DNA of 18,618 bases from Pseudomonadota bacterium (GCA_023387775.1 JAEWHN010000020.1:1-18618), one strand, 5' to 3'. Numbered from the stretch's first letter, positions 5,819 to 13,991 are shown. A program made the numbers and translations. Notes: a model not told the origin generated them from the letters alone.

Positions 5819-7183
5819 TCACGCCCTCCCGTTCGCGGTGAGTGCCCGGTGAATGCTTTCAGCTGCGTCGCGGCCCTGCGCGACCGCCGAAACGGTGAGG
5901 TCCTCGCCGCCGAGGATGCAGTCGCCGCCGGCCCAGACCTTGGCCAGCGACGTGCGGCCCTGATCGTCCACGACGATGCGCCCGCCTTCCATGGCGACGG
6001 CGGGACCGGAACCATTCAGCGAAACGGGCTCGAAGGCCTGGCCGATAGCCTTGAACACCTGATCGGCGGCCAGCCGCACGATCTCGCCGGTGCCGGCGAG
6101 CTTGTCGCCCACGAGCGTGGTGTATTCGAGCTCGATGCCCACCACCTTGCCGCCTTCGGAGACGACGCGCCTGGGCTGCATCCAGTGGCGGATGACGACG
6201 CCGTTGGCGGTCGCCAGATCCTGCTCGAACACCGAGGCGTTCATGTGCTCCTGCCCGCGCCGGTAGCAGATGGTGACCTCCTCCGCGCCGAGCAGCTTCG
6301 ACTGCACAGCCACGTCGATGGCGGTCATGCCGCCGCCGATAACGACGATGCGCCGGCCGACGGGCAGCGAACCGAGATCGCTGGCCTGGCGCAAAGTGGC
6401 GATGTATTCGACGGCGTTCTCGACGCCCTCCGCATCCTCGCCTTCGGCGCGCAGCGCATTGATGCCGCCAAGGCCGAGACCGAGGAACACGGCGTCATAT
6501 TGCGCGGTGAGGTCGGCAAGATGGAAATCACGCCCCATCGCCTTGCCGTTCTCGACGGTGATGCCGCCGATCGCCGTGACGTAGTCGACCTCGGCCTGGG
6601 CGAAATCGTCGGTGCTCTTGTAGGCGGCGATGCCGTATTCATTGAGGCCGCCCGACTTTGGCTTAGCCTCAAGGACAGTCACCTCATGTCCGTAGCGCGC
6701 CAGGCGATGCGCGGCGGCAAGGCCCGCGGGGCCGGCGCCGACCACGGCGACCTTGCGGCCGGTCGGTTCGGCTCGGTCATAAAACTGCTTGCCCACCTCC
6801 ATCGCGATATCGGTGGAGTAGCGCTGCAGACGCCCGATCTGCACCGGCTTGCCTTCGGCGACTTCGCGAACGCAGACCTCTTCACACAGCGTCTCGGTGG
6901 GACAGACGCGGGCGCACATGCCGCCCAAGATGTTCTGGTCGAAGATGGTCTTGGCCGAGCCGAGCGGATTGCCCGTCGCGATCTGCCGAATGAACATCGG
7001 GATGTCGATGGAGGTCGGGCAGGCCTGCATGCAGGGCGCGTCGTAGCAGAAGTAGCAACGATCCGCCTCTACCAGGGCTTCGTGATGATCCAGCGGAGGA
7101 TGAAGATCGGAAAAATTCTCCGCATACTGTGCGGCGGCAAGCCTTCCGGCGGCTATGCCTTCCTTGAACTGACCTTCGGCCAT
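5819..7183 (-). CDS. preT: NAD(P)H-binding subunit PreT of dihydropyrimidine dehydrogenase
   Basis: A 454-aa flavoprotein matching the N-terminal half of mammalian dihydropyrimidine dehydrogenase. The N-terminal iron-sulfur domain has CYFCYDAPCMQAC (Cys43, 46, 51, 55) and CARVCPTETLCEEVC (Cys90, 94, 100, 104). It is followed by the FAD dinucleotide fold VAVVGAGPAGLAAAHRL (about 145-161) and an NAD(P)H fold VVIGGGMTAIDVAVQSKLLGA (about 295-315) with CYRR after it. It oxidises NAD(P)H and passes electrons through FAD and Fe-S clusters to PreA. GltD-like proteins share this architecture, but the preA partner decides the call. The ATG at 7183 has GGGGAA a few bases upstream. A RutR-like site lies about 50-65 bases before the start, so expression is probably induced by pyrimidines. 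Confidence 0.93.
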   Translation of the reverse strand: MAEGQFKEGIAAGRLAAAQYAENFSDLHPPLDHHEALVEADRCYFCYDAPCMQACPTSIDIPMFIRQIATGNPLGSAKTIFDQNILGGMCARVCPTETLCEEVCVREVAEGKPVQIGRLQRYSTDIAMEVGKQFYDRAEPTGRKVAVVGAGPAGLAAAHRLARYGHEVTVLEAKPKSGGLNEYGIAAYKSTDDFAQAEVDYVTAIGGITVENGKAMGRDFHLADLTAQYDAVFLGLGLGGINALRAEGEDAEGVENAVEYIATLRQASDLGSLPVGRRIVVIGGGMTAIDVAVQSKLLGAEEVTICYRRGQEHMNASVFEQDLATANGVVIRHWMQPRRVVSEGGKVVGIELEYTTLVGDKLAGTGEIVRLAADQVFKAIGQAFEPVSLNGSGPAVAMEGGRIVVDDQGRTSLAKVWAGGDCILGGEDLTVSAVAQGRDAAESIHRALTANGRA

Positions 7184-7233
7184 TTCAGTTCCCCATTATT
7201 GTGGTTTTGGGAAAGGCTAGCACAGTTTATTTT

Positions 7234-7249
7234 TTTATCAATTGGTCAA
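7234..7249. promoter_or_regulatory. Second RutR-like operator, upstream of preT
   Basis: The half-site TGGTCAA (7243-7249) matches the RutR consensus perfectly, and the other half TTTATCA (7234-7240) matches 5 of 7, at the correct 2-base spacing. On the coding strand the perfect half gives TTGACC, a fair -35 element, so the site would overlap the preT promoter. The AT-rich stretch 7228-7254 fits a promoter. I could not find a convincing -10 at 17 bases. Confidence 0.6.
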
Positions 7250-7399
7250 TTTTCGAAGTAAGCAGCGGAAATGACTACACAGAAACATGAATACAACTCT
7301 CATATTTTAATGGGAGAACTGTATCGGACGTGCAGCACCGCCGGCGTCCAATAGTCGCTCGAACAGAGCCAGCCCCTTCAGCCCAGATCTACAGCTGCC

Positions 7400-7681
7400 C
7401 TATTGACCGCGCGGCCGCATGATCGGCACATCCATCGGCTGCGGGCTGATGCGCGGACGGTCCTGATCGCGGTAGATCTGCTGCTGCAGCTGGTAGTTCT
7501 CGCGCATCTGCTCGTCGCGCAGCGACTGAGAGTCATCGGGTACAAGTATCTGAGGCGGGGGCGTCGAGCTGCGGCCAGAACCGCCTCCCCGTTCGGCCGC
7601 GAGAACCTGGGATATGCCCGCCAGCATCGTCGCCACCAAGATTCCCGCCATCAACCCCGACACATTCCGCAAAGCCGGCAT
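7400..7681 (-). CDS. Small exported protein of unknown function, Pro/Gln-rich
   Basis: A 93-aa protein that I do not recognise. Residues 1-28 (MPALRNVSGLMAGILVATML, then AGISQVLA) are a signal peptide or single membrane anchor. The rest is low-complexity and polar: GGGSGRSSTPPP, then a charged/Gln-rich helix-like stretch (about DDSQSLRDEQMRENYQLQQ) and a Pro-rich tail ending PIMRPRGQ. No cysteines. I prefer the ATG at 7681, with GGAG eight bases upstream and a clean signal peptide, over the in-frame ATG at 7723. It lies 88 bp after the fused ABC ATPase and 216 bp before preT, on the same strand, and a TATATAAG box is upstream. It could be a small periplasmic or envelope protein; any tie to transport or pyrimidine use is only positional. 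Confidence 0.6.
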   Translation of the reverse strand: MPALRNVSGLMAGILVATMLAGISQVLAAERGGGSGRSSTPPPQILVPDDSQSLRDEQMRENYQLQQQIYRDQDRPRISPQPMDVPIMRPRGQ

Positions 7682-7736
7682 CGCACGCACTCCACTGCGC
7701 CGCACCAACTCCGGTGCGGTCATGCACTTGCACCCA

Positions 7737-7744
7737 CTTATATA
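7737..7744 (-). promoter_or_regulatory. Possible -10 box for the small exported protein gene
   Basis: TATATAAG on the minus strand, about 55 bases before the preferred start and 25 bases past the end of the ABC ATPase gene, in an otherwise GC-rich area. The best -35 partner (TGGTCT, 16 bases upstream) is poor. The 5' leader also carries a perfect 7-bp hairpin CCGCACC-N6-GGTGCGG (7700-7719). Confidence 0.3.
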
Positions 7745-7769
7745 GGGTTCTCCCGGTTTCAGACCATCT

Positions 7770-9911
7770 TCAGCGGGCAGAAGCGGCCGGATCCTGCATG
7801 TTGTCGTCCCGCTCGAAGCTGATCACCGGCTCCATCTTGGCCAGCACCTCGTCCGACAGCCAGCACAGGCTCTTGTGGCCGCCGCCGAGATCTTTCAGCG
7901 GCGGCACCTTTGTCTCGCACAGATCGTCGGGCACCAGGTGCTTGTAGCGGCAGCGGGTCTGGAACGGGCAGCCGGTGGGCGGGTTCATGGCCGAGGGGAT
8001 TTCGCCCTCCAGCACGATGCGCTTCTTGACCACGCTGGTGTCGGCGATCGGGATCGCCGAGAGCAGTGCCTCGGTGTAGGGGTGATAGGGCGGCGAGAAG
8101 ATCTGCTCGGTGGTGCCCTGCTCCACGATATGGCCGAGATACATCACCACCACGCGGTCGGCGATGTAGCGCACCACCGAAAGATCGTGGCTGATGAACA
8201 GCATCGTCGTCTTCTGCTCGCGCTGTATGTCCATCAGAAGCTCGGTCACCGCCGCCTGCACGGAGACATCCAGCGCCGAAACCGGCTCGTCGGCCACCAC
8301 CACGCGGGCATGGCCGGCGAAGGCGCGCGCCACGCCGATGCGCTGCTTCTGGCCGCCCGAAAGCTGGCGGGGCATGCGCTCGGCAAAGGCGCGCGGCAGC
8401 TTCACGAGATCCAGAAGCTCGAACATCTTCTGCCGGCGCTCGGCAGCACTCTTGCCGACCTTGAATTTTTCGAGCGTGCGGATGATCTGCGAACCCACCG
8501 AATGGCTCGGGTTCAGCGTGTCGAACGGGTTCTGGAACACCATCTGGATCGACGAAACCGTGTCGACGTCGCGTTCCTCGACCGGGGTGGACTGGATTTC
8601 ACGGCCCGCGAGGCTGACCTTGCCCGAACTCGCGGTTTCCAGCCCAAGCAGCACCTTGGCGAGCGTGGACTTGCCGCAGCCACTTTCGCCTACGATGGCG
8701 ACCGTTTCGGCCTCGCGCGCCTCGAAGCTGATCTCCTCATTAGCCTTGACGACGCGGCCCTCGCTGCTGGCGAACACCTCGTTGGCCGAGACCTTGTAGT
8801 ATTTCTTCAACTCGTCGATTTCGAGCACCGGCTTGCCGGGCTTCACCGGCTCCTTGCCGGTCTTGGCCCCTTCCGGCACCGCTCGCCAGTCGATCTCGTC
8901 GAAGCGCACGCAGCGGCTGAAATGATTGTCGTGCCCTTCCACGGGGAGCATGGGAATTTCGGCCGCGTTGCAGACGCCCTCCACGAAGTGATGACAGCGC
9001 GGGCCGAAATTGCAGCCCTTCGGCCGTTCGTAGGGCAACGGCAACTGGCCGGGAATGGCGATCAGCGGCCGCGAATTCTTGTCAGCGCCAGGCAGAGGGA
9101 TCGAGCGGAACAGCCCTTGCGTATAAGGATGGCGCATTCGGTCGAACACGTCCTCGACCTTGCCGGTCTCCACCGCCTCGCCCGAATACATGACCGTGAT
9201 GCGGTCGCAGGTTTCAAGGATCAGGCCAAGATTGTGCGACACGAAGATCATCGCCGTGCCGAACTCCTTGCCCAGCGCCTTGACCAGATCGACGATGCCG
9301 GCCTCCACCGTCACGTCGAGGGCGGTGGTCGGCTCGTCGAGCAGCAGCAGCGCGGGCTTGGAGAGCAGCGCCATGGCAATCACGATGCGCTGCTGCTGGC
9401 CGCCGGAAAGCTGGTGCGGATAGGACTTCATCAGCCGTTCCGGGTCGGGCAGGCGCACGGCCTTCAGCATTTCCACCGAGCGCCTATAGGCCTCGTCCCT
9501 GGAAACCTTCTCATGGATGACCGGCACTTCCATGAGCTGCTTGCCCACTTTCATGGCCGGGTTGAGGCTCGCCATCGGCTCCTGGTAGATCATGGCGATC
9601 TTGTTGCCGCGGATGGCGCGCAGCTCCTTTTCCGACATCTCGGCCATGTCGCGGCCCTGGAATTTGATCCGGCCGCCGACGATCTTGCCGATGTTGGACA
9701 GGTCGCGCATGACGCCCAGCGCCACGGTGGACTTGCCGCAGCCGCTTTCGCCGACGATGCCCATGGCCTCGCCTGGCATGACGGTGCAGGAAAAATCCAT
9801 CACTGCCGGAATTTCCCCGGCGCGCGTGAAGAAGGAGATGGAGAGGTTCTCGATCTCCAGGATCGGTTCGACGCCCTGAACGGTGTCCGTGGTCCTGGCG
9901 GCTTCGTTCAT
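7770..9911 (-). CDS. Fused DppD-DppF-type peptide/nickel-family ABC transporter ATPase
   Basis: A 713-aa protein with two complete nucleotide-binding domains. The first has Walker A GESGCGKS (about 55-62), signature LSGGQQQR (about 168-175) and Walker B LLLLDEPTTALD. The second has Walker A GESGCGKS, signature LSGGQKQR and Walker B VVVADEPVSALD. Each domain ends with the Dpp/Opp C-terminal cysteine-containing motif (GCNFGPRCHHF and GCPFQTRCRY), which shows the fusion joins DppD-like and DppF-like subunits, usually separate proteins of about 330 aa. It powers the transporter formed with the two permeases upstream. The second ATG (9911) is preferred because GGAGG lies just before it; the first ATG (9923) overlaps the permease stop by one base. 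It is the last clear transporter gene of the cluster. Confidence 0.9.
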   Translation of the reverse strand: MNEAARTTDTVQGVEPILEIENLSISFFTRAGEIPAVMDFSCTVMPGEAMGIVGESGCGKSTVALGVMRDLSNIGKIVGGRIKFQGRDMAEMSEKELRAIRGNKIAMIYQEPMASLNPAMKVGKQLMEVPVIHEKVSRDEAYRRSVEMLKAVRLPDPERLMKSYPHQLSGGQQQRIVIAMALLSKPALLLLDEPTTALDVTVEAGIVDLVKALGKEFGTAMIFVSHNLGLILETCDRITVMYSGEAVETGKVEDVFDRMRHPYTQGLFRSIPLPGADKNSRPLIAIPGQLPLPYERPKGCNFGPRCHHFVEGVCNAAEIPMLPVEGHDNHFSRCVRFDEIDWRAVPEGAKTGKEPVKPGKPVLEIDELKKYYKVSANEVFASSEGRVVKANEEISFEAREAETVAIVGESGCGKSTLAKVLLGLETASSGKVSLAGREIQSTPVEERDVDTVSSIQMVFQNPFDTLNPSHSVGSQIIRTLEKFKVGKSAAERRQKMFELLDLVKLPRAFAERMPRQLSGGQKQRIGVARAFAGHARVVVADEPVSALDVSVQAAVTELLMDIQREQKTTMLFISHDLSVVRYIADRVVVMYLGHIVEQGTTEQIFSPPYHPYTEALLSAIPIADTSVVKKRIVLEGEIPSAMNPPTGCPFQTRCRYKHLVPDDLCETKVPPLKDLGGGHKSLCWLSDEVLAKMEPVISFERDDNMQDPAASAR

Positions 9912-9922
9912 GGTTGCCTCCA

Positions 9923-11083
9923 TCAGTCTTTCAGCGATTGCTCGCGCAGCGCGTCGGCCAGGAAGTTCAGTCCGAGCACGAAGGACATCAGCGCAATGGT
10001 GGGCGGCAGCGCCGGGTGCACGGCCGAGCGCAGCAGGCGGCTGGCGTCCTTGATGGCGGTGCCCCAGTCGGGGCTTTCAGGCGCAAGGCCGAGGCCGAAA
10101 TAGCCGAGCGTGCCGAGCAGGATGGTGGTGTAGCCGATGCGCAGGCAGGCATCGACGATCAACGGCCCGCGCGCATTGGGCAGGATCTCCCACAGCATGA
10201 TGTACCACGGCCCCTCGCCGCGCGTCTGTGCCGCCGCAACATAGTCGCGCGTCTTGATGTCCATGGTGAGCCCGCGCACGATGCGGAACACGCCAGGGCT
10301 GGAGGCGAACACCACCGCCACGAAAATGTTCAGCTCGTTGGGCGCCATGCTGATCAGCCCGAGCGGATCGGCGTTGAACACCAGGCCGGCATAGACCCAG
10401 CCGCCGACCAGCAACGTCAGGGCAAGCAGGACGTAGAGGCGCTCCGGCCGGCTCTTGAAGCGCGTGTAGAACAGCACGCAGAAGAACACGATAGGGAAGA
10501 CGAAGAACAGCCCGGCCATCGCATAGGGAATGGGCGTGTCCATGATGCCCGGCGTCACCAGCAGGTAGAACAGCAGGATCACCGGGAAGGCCAGCACCAG
10601 ATTGGCCAGGAAGGACAGCACCGTGTCGATCCTGCCGCCATAGTAGCCGGCCGGCAGGCCGAGCGTGATGCCCACCATCAGCGCAAACGCGGTGGCCGCC
10701 GGCGCGATGGCCAGAACGATCTGGCTGCCATAGACCATGCGGCTGAAGACGTCGCGGGCGAGCTTGTCGCCGCCGAAGAGGTAGGGCATGCCGGAGGCCG
10801 GATCGATGGCACCCGGCAGCGCATCCTTCATGACGGGCACCTGCGCCAGCGGATCAAAGGGCGCGATGTGGGCAGCGAACATGGCCGTGAATAGCCAGAA
10901 CAGGCAGATGGTGACCCCGGCGACGCCGACGCCGCTTTCGAAGATCTGGCCATAGAGGCCGAGCCGCTTCCTGAAGCGGAAGCTGGCCGCCAGCACCAGG
11001 GCAAGCGCCATCCATACCGGCCAGAACCGCGCCAGGGCGCCGAACACGATCTGCGTGGTCGAGAGATATTCCAATCCGCTCAT
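9923..11083 (-). CDS. DppC-like ABC transporter permease with extra membrane segments
   Basis: A 386-aa inner-membrane permease, longer than the usual 280-300 aa. The C-terminal region is typical: RDYVAAAQTRGEGPWYIMLWEILPNARGPLIVD is the EAA loop that contacts the ATPase, followed by GTLGYFGLGLAPESPDWGTAI. Two parts look added: an N-terminal hydrophobic helix (VWMALALVLAASF, about 23-35) before the family's usual first helix (VGVAGVTICLFWLFTAMFAA), and about 90 residues (roughly 165-260) with two or three further hydrophobic stretches (PYAMAGLFFVFPIVFFCVLF; LLALTLLVGGWVYAGLVF). It begins one base after the DppB-like stop (TAA-G-ATG), so translation is coupled. Substrate unknown. Confidence 0.88.
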   Translation of the reverse strand: MSGLEYLSTTQIVFGALARFWPVWMALALVLAASFRFRKRLGLYGQIFESGVGVAGVTICLFWLFTAMFAAHIAPFDPLAQVPVMKDALPGAIDPASGMPYLFGGDKLARDVFSRMVYGSQIVLAIAPAATAFALMVGITLGLPAGYYGGRIDTVLSFLANLVLAFPVILLFYLLVTPGIMDTPIPYAMAGLFFVFPIVFFCVLFYTRFKSRPERLYVLLALTLLVGGWVYAGLVFNADPLGLISMAPNELNIFVAVVFASSPGVFRIVRGLTMDIKTRDYVAAAQTRGEGPWYIMLWEILPNARGPLIVDACLRIGYTTILLGTLGYFGLGLAPESPDWGTAIKDASRLLRSAVHPALPPTIALMSFVLGLNFLADALREQSLKD

Positions 11084-11084
11084 C

Positions 11085-12122
11085 TTATTGCACCCTGATG
11101 CGTGGATTGAGATAGGCGTAGCCCAGGTCGGAGATGAGCTGCGTGAACAGCACGACGAAGACGGAAACCAGGGAGCAGCCGAGCAGAAGGTCGATGTCGT
11201 TGTTGCTCGCCGCCTCGACCAGCGTGTAGCCGAACCCCTGGTAGCGGAACATCACCTCGACGATGACGACCCCGGTGAGCAGCCACGGAAACTGGAGCAT
11301 GATGACGGTGAAGGGCGCAATCAGCGCGTTGCGCAGCGCATGCTTGATGACGACGCCGGAAAAGCTCAACCCCTTCAGCCGCGCGGTGCGGATGTATTGC
11401 TGCGTCATCACCTCCACCATCGAGGCACGCGTCATGCGGGCGATGTAGCCGATGCCGTAGATGGCCATGGTCATCACCGGCAGGGTGAAATTGTAGAAGG
11501 TAACGCCCTGCGCCGTTGCCGTCGCGGCCGAGCCGTTCAGCCAGCCGAGCCAGGACGCGAAGATGACGGTGAATATGATGCCCGAAACATATTCGGGCGT
11601 CGCGGTGGTGGTGATGGAAGCCACTGAAAGCGCGCGGTCGGTGCGGCTGCCCTCGCGCATGCCGGCCAGGATGCCGATCAGAAGCGCTATCGGCACCATC
11701 GTCGCCATCACCCAGAACATCAGGATGCCGGTGGCGCCCAGCGCCGGGAATAGCTTTTCGGCCACCGGCGCGCGGAATTTGGTGGAACAGCCGAAATCGC
11801 CCTGGAACACGCCGGAGAAGGTCGGCACGTCCGGCTCGTTGCAGAAGCGGAAACGCGGCACGGCCTTGCCGGTGGCGGGGTCGATATTGGGCTGCTTCGG
11901 CAGGACGCCGAGCCACTGGCCGTAGCGGACGAAGAAGTTTTGCCGGTAGCCGTTCTTCACCAGCCAGCTCTCGAGCTGCTCGGCGGTGGCCCGCTGCTCC
12001 GTCTGGCTGATCGCCAGCTTCTTCAGGTTGGGTTCGAGATTGACGAGGAAGAAAACGACCAGCGTCAGGCAGACCATGGTCAATGCCATGGTGCCCAGCC
12101 GGCGGAGAATGAATGCAAGCAT
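11085..12122 (-). CDS. DppB-like ABC transporter permease with a long periplasmic loop
   Basis: A 345-aa inner-membrane protein. It begins MLAFILRRLGTMALTMVCLT, the standard DppB start (RRL..., then the first membrane helix). The EAA loop is YIRTARLKGLSFSGVVIKHALRNALIAP, and the C-terminus is the usual QGFGYTLVEAASNNDIDLL ... ISDLGYAYLNPRIR. Between helix 1 and helix 2 there is a long hydrophilic region of about 95 residues with two cysteines (RFCNEPDV and DFGCSTKF) that could form a periplasmic disulfide. I prefer the ATG at 12122, with AGGGG six bases upstream, over 12164. It forms the channel with the DppC-like protein and follows the binding-protein gene after a 216-bp gap that contains a hairpin. 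Confidence 0.88.
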   Translation of the reverse strand: MLAFILRRLGTMALTMVCLTLVVFFLVNLEPNLKKLAISQTEQRATAEQLESWLVKNGYRQNFFVRYGQWLGVLPKQPNIDPATGKAVPRFRFCNEPDVPTFSGVFQGDFGCSTKFRAPVAEKLFPALGATGILMFWVMATMVPIALLIGILAGMREGSRTDRALSVASITTTATPEYVSGIIFTVIFASWLGWLNGSAATATAQGVTFYNFTLPVMTMAIYGIGYIARMTRASMVEVMTQQYIRTARLKGLSFSGVVIKHALRNALIAPFTVIMLQFPWLLTGVVIVEVMFRYQGFGYTLVEAASNNDIDLLLGCSLVSVFVVLFTQLISDLGYAYLNPRIRVQ

Positions 12123-12296
12123 GCGTGCCCCTGCCTGTCGGGTTTCGGGCGGGCCGCGATTCATGAGCCGGCCGAAGGTTCCGCACGGCGGATGCGCTCA
12201 CAAGCCGTCCGGACTGGACGTGCCGGCGGAGGCGGACCGCCTCACGACCTGGGCCAGTTTCATGAATTCAGCGACGCGGATCAACCCAGTTGGAAA

Positions 12297-12328
12297 GGCG
12301 GGAAAGACGCGCGAGCGCCTCTCCCGCC
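12297..12328 (-). terminator. Intercistronic hairpin after the binding-protein gene
   Basis: GGCGGGA (12297-12303) and TCCCGCC (12322-12328) form a perfect 7-bp stem whose inner GCGC segments can pair further. Leftward it is followed by TTTCC, a short T-run. It sits 10 bases past the binding-protein stop. Such hairpins commonly give partial termination or protect the upstream message, so that binding protein is made in excess over permeases. A second short palindrome, GAGGCGG-A-CCGCCTC, lies at 12229-12243. Confidence 0.5.
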
Positions 12329-12338
12329 ATCAATGCGC

Positions 12339-13991
12339 TCAGGCTTCTTCGAGCCAGACCTTGCCGACGTCAATCTCGAAGGTCGGATGCATGCCGTGGT
12401 TCTTCACCGCGGCCACCGAGTGGTTGTAGAGCTTGCGCCAGTATGGCTGGATGATGATGCCGGAATCCTGGAGGATCTTTTCGATGTCCTCCATCATCGC
12501 CTTGCGCTTTTCGGCGTCGGCGACGGCCAGGGCCTTGTTGAGCTTCTCGTCGAACTCCTTGTTGGACCAGCCCGTCTCGTTCCACGCCTCGCCGCTGCGA
12601 TAGCCCAGAGACAGCACCTGTACGCCGAGCGGGCGCATGTTCCAGTTGGTCATGGAATAGGGGTATTTCGTCCAGTCGTTCCAGAAGGTCGAGCCCGGCA
12701 GCACCGTGCGCTTGACCTTGATGCCGGCCTCGCGAAGCTGGGCCGCGATGGCGTCGCCAGTGTTCTTGTGCCAGTCCTCGTCGGCCGTGATCAGCTCGTG
12801 CTCGAAGTCGGCCTGGCCGGCTTCCGCCATCAGCGCCTTGGACTTCTCGATGTCGCGCTTGATCGGCGGCAGGGCGAAATATTCCGGATGGATCTGGCAG
12901 ACATGGTGGTTTTCCGCCACCGAGCCGGCGCCGCCATAGCCGAGCTGCAGGATCGTCTCGTTGTCGACGGCAAGCTGCAGGGCGTTGCGCACCTTCTGGT
13001 CGTCATAGGGCTTGTTGTTGACGTTGGTGCGCGCCACCAGCGTGGTGGAAGTCACCACTTCCGACTTCACCAGGCCGAGCCCGTCGAGGATGTTCACATA
13101 GTCGGCGGTGGTCTCGTAGTTGGCGTGGATTTCGCCGGATTCGAACGCGCTCACGGTCGCGGCGGGGTCGGTGCCGTAGTCGATGAACTCGACGCCGTCG
13201 AGATAGACGTCGCCGTTCCACCACTTGTTGTCCGTGCGGCGCTTGTAGACCACGCGCTGGCCGACATCGAAGGACACGAGTTCGAACGGGCCGGTGCCGA
13301 TCGGGTGCTTGGTGAAGTCGGCGCCCGTCTCGTCGAAGGTGCGGTGCACGACGAGGCCCGGATAGTCGGTCAGGTTGGGAACGAAGGAGATGTCGGAGGC
13401 GGCCAGCTTGATCTTGACGGTGTGGTCGTCGACCCGGGTGATGGCGCCTTCGCGGGCCTTGCCGGTGGCCTCGTCGATCAGCGTGCCCATGCGCGCGGCC
13501 ATCGAGTTGCCTTCGGCCTTCTTGTCGCACCAACGGTTGAGGTTGTAGATCACGTCGTCGGCGTTGAAGGGATCGCCATTCGTCCAGGTGGCGTTCTTGC
13601 GCGCTTTCAGCACATATTCGGTGGCATCTTCGTTCACTTCCCAACCTTCGAGCAAATAGGGCTCGAAAGTATAGTCGCGCGTATACTTGACCAGCGGCTC
13701 CAGCGACTGGCGCTGCGAGTTGGAGATTTCGGACCAGTCCGCCATGCGCGGGTCCTTGGGCGCCTTGATGAACATGGCAATCTTGAGCACGCCGCCCTTC
13801 TTGGGCTCTTCGGCACGAGCCGGAGTGGGCGCAGCAAGGCCTATCATGCCATAGGCCATGGCCGTGGAAGCGCCGAACACGCTCGCCAAAGCAAGAAACT
13901 CACGGCGGTCGACTTTTCCCGCCTTCACGTCTTTGGCCATTTCGCGAATGTGATCAGGCACTACATCCGCGTTGCTCTTGTAGAAAGACAT
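12339..13991 (-). CDS. Family 5 (Dpp/Opp-type) ABC transporter substrate-binding protein with Tat signal
   Basis: A 550-aa periplasmic solute-binding protein. The N-terminus has a long polar n-region (about 27 residues), then DRREFLALAS with twin arginines 29-30, a hydrophobic stretch and APTPARA as a likely cleavage site after residue 60: a Tat signal. The mature part has family-5 landmarks: the opening GGVLKIAMF, SLEPLVKYTRDYTFEPYLLEGWEVNEDATEYVLKLR-like wording around residue 110-140, the NPFNADDV-type segment GDPFNADDVIYNLNRW, and the later KVRNALQLAVDNETILQ. Family members bind peptides, nickel, sugars or other solutes, so substrate cannot be named. The ATG at 13991 has GGGAG upstream; a longer frame to 14135 adds residues in front of the Tat region and is rejected. 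First gene of the transporter cluster. Confidence 0.88.
   Translation of the reverse strand: MSFYKSNADVVPDHIREMAKDVKAGKVDRREFLALASVFGASTAMAYGMIGLAAPTPARAEEPKKGGVLKIAMFIKAPKDPRMADWSEISNSQRQSLEPLVKYTRDYTFEPYLLEGWEVNEDATEYVLKARKNATWTNGDPFNADDVIYNLNRWCDKKAEGNSMAARMGTLIDEATGKAREGAITRVDDHTVKIKLAASDISFVPNLTDYPGLVVHRTFDETGADFTKHPIGTGPFELVSFDVGQRVVYKRRTDNKWWNGDVYLDGVEFIDYGTDPAATVSAFESGEIHANYETTADYVNILDGLGLVKSEVVTSTTLVARTNVNNKPYDDQKVRNALQLAVDNETILQLGYGGAGSVAENHHVCQIHPEYFALPPIKRDIEKSKALMAEAGQADFEHELITADEDWHKNTGDAIAAQLREAGIKVKRTVLPGSTFWNDWTKYPYSMTNWNMRPLGVQVLSLGYRSGEAWNETGWSNKEFDEKLNKALAVADAEKRKAMMEDIEKILQDSGIIIQPYWRKLYNHSVAAVKNHGMHPTFEIDVGKVWLEEA

Noticed and set aside
4449..5852. Plus-strand 467-codon frame opposite preA
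   Set aside because: Shadow of preA; composition is that of antisense translation and no ribosome site fits.
5849..7261. Plus-strand 470-codon frame opposite preT
   Set aside because: Shadow of preT, which has clear iron-sulfur and nucleotide-binding motifs in the opposite direction.
7262..7399. Possible small RNA or terminator between the small exported protein gene and preT
   Set aside because: Only weak short stems (such as CTCTCA/TGGGAG with a G-U pair) and no U-tract or tRNA-like arms.
7875..10103. Plus-strand 742-codon frame opposite the ABC ATPase
   Set aside because: Shadow; the minus strand encodes two full ATPase domains.
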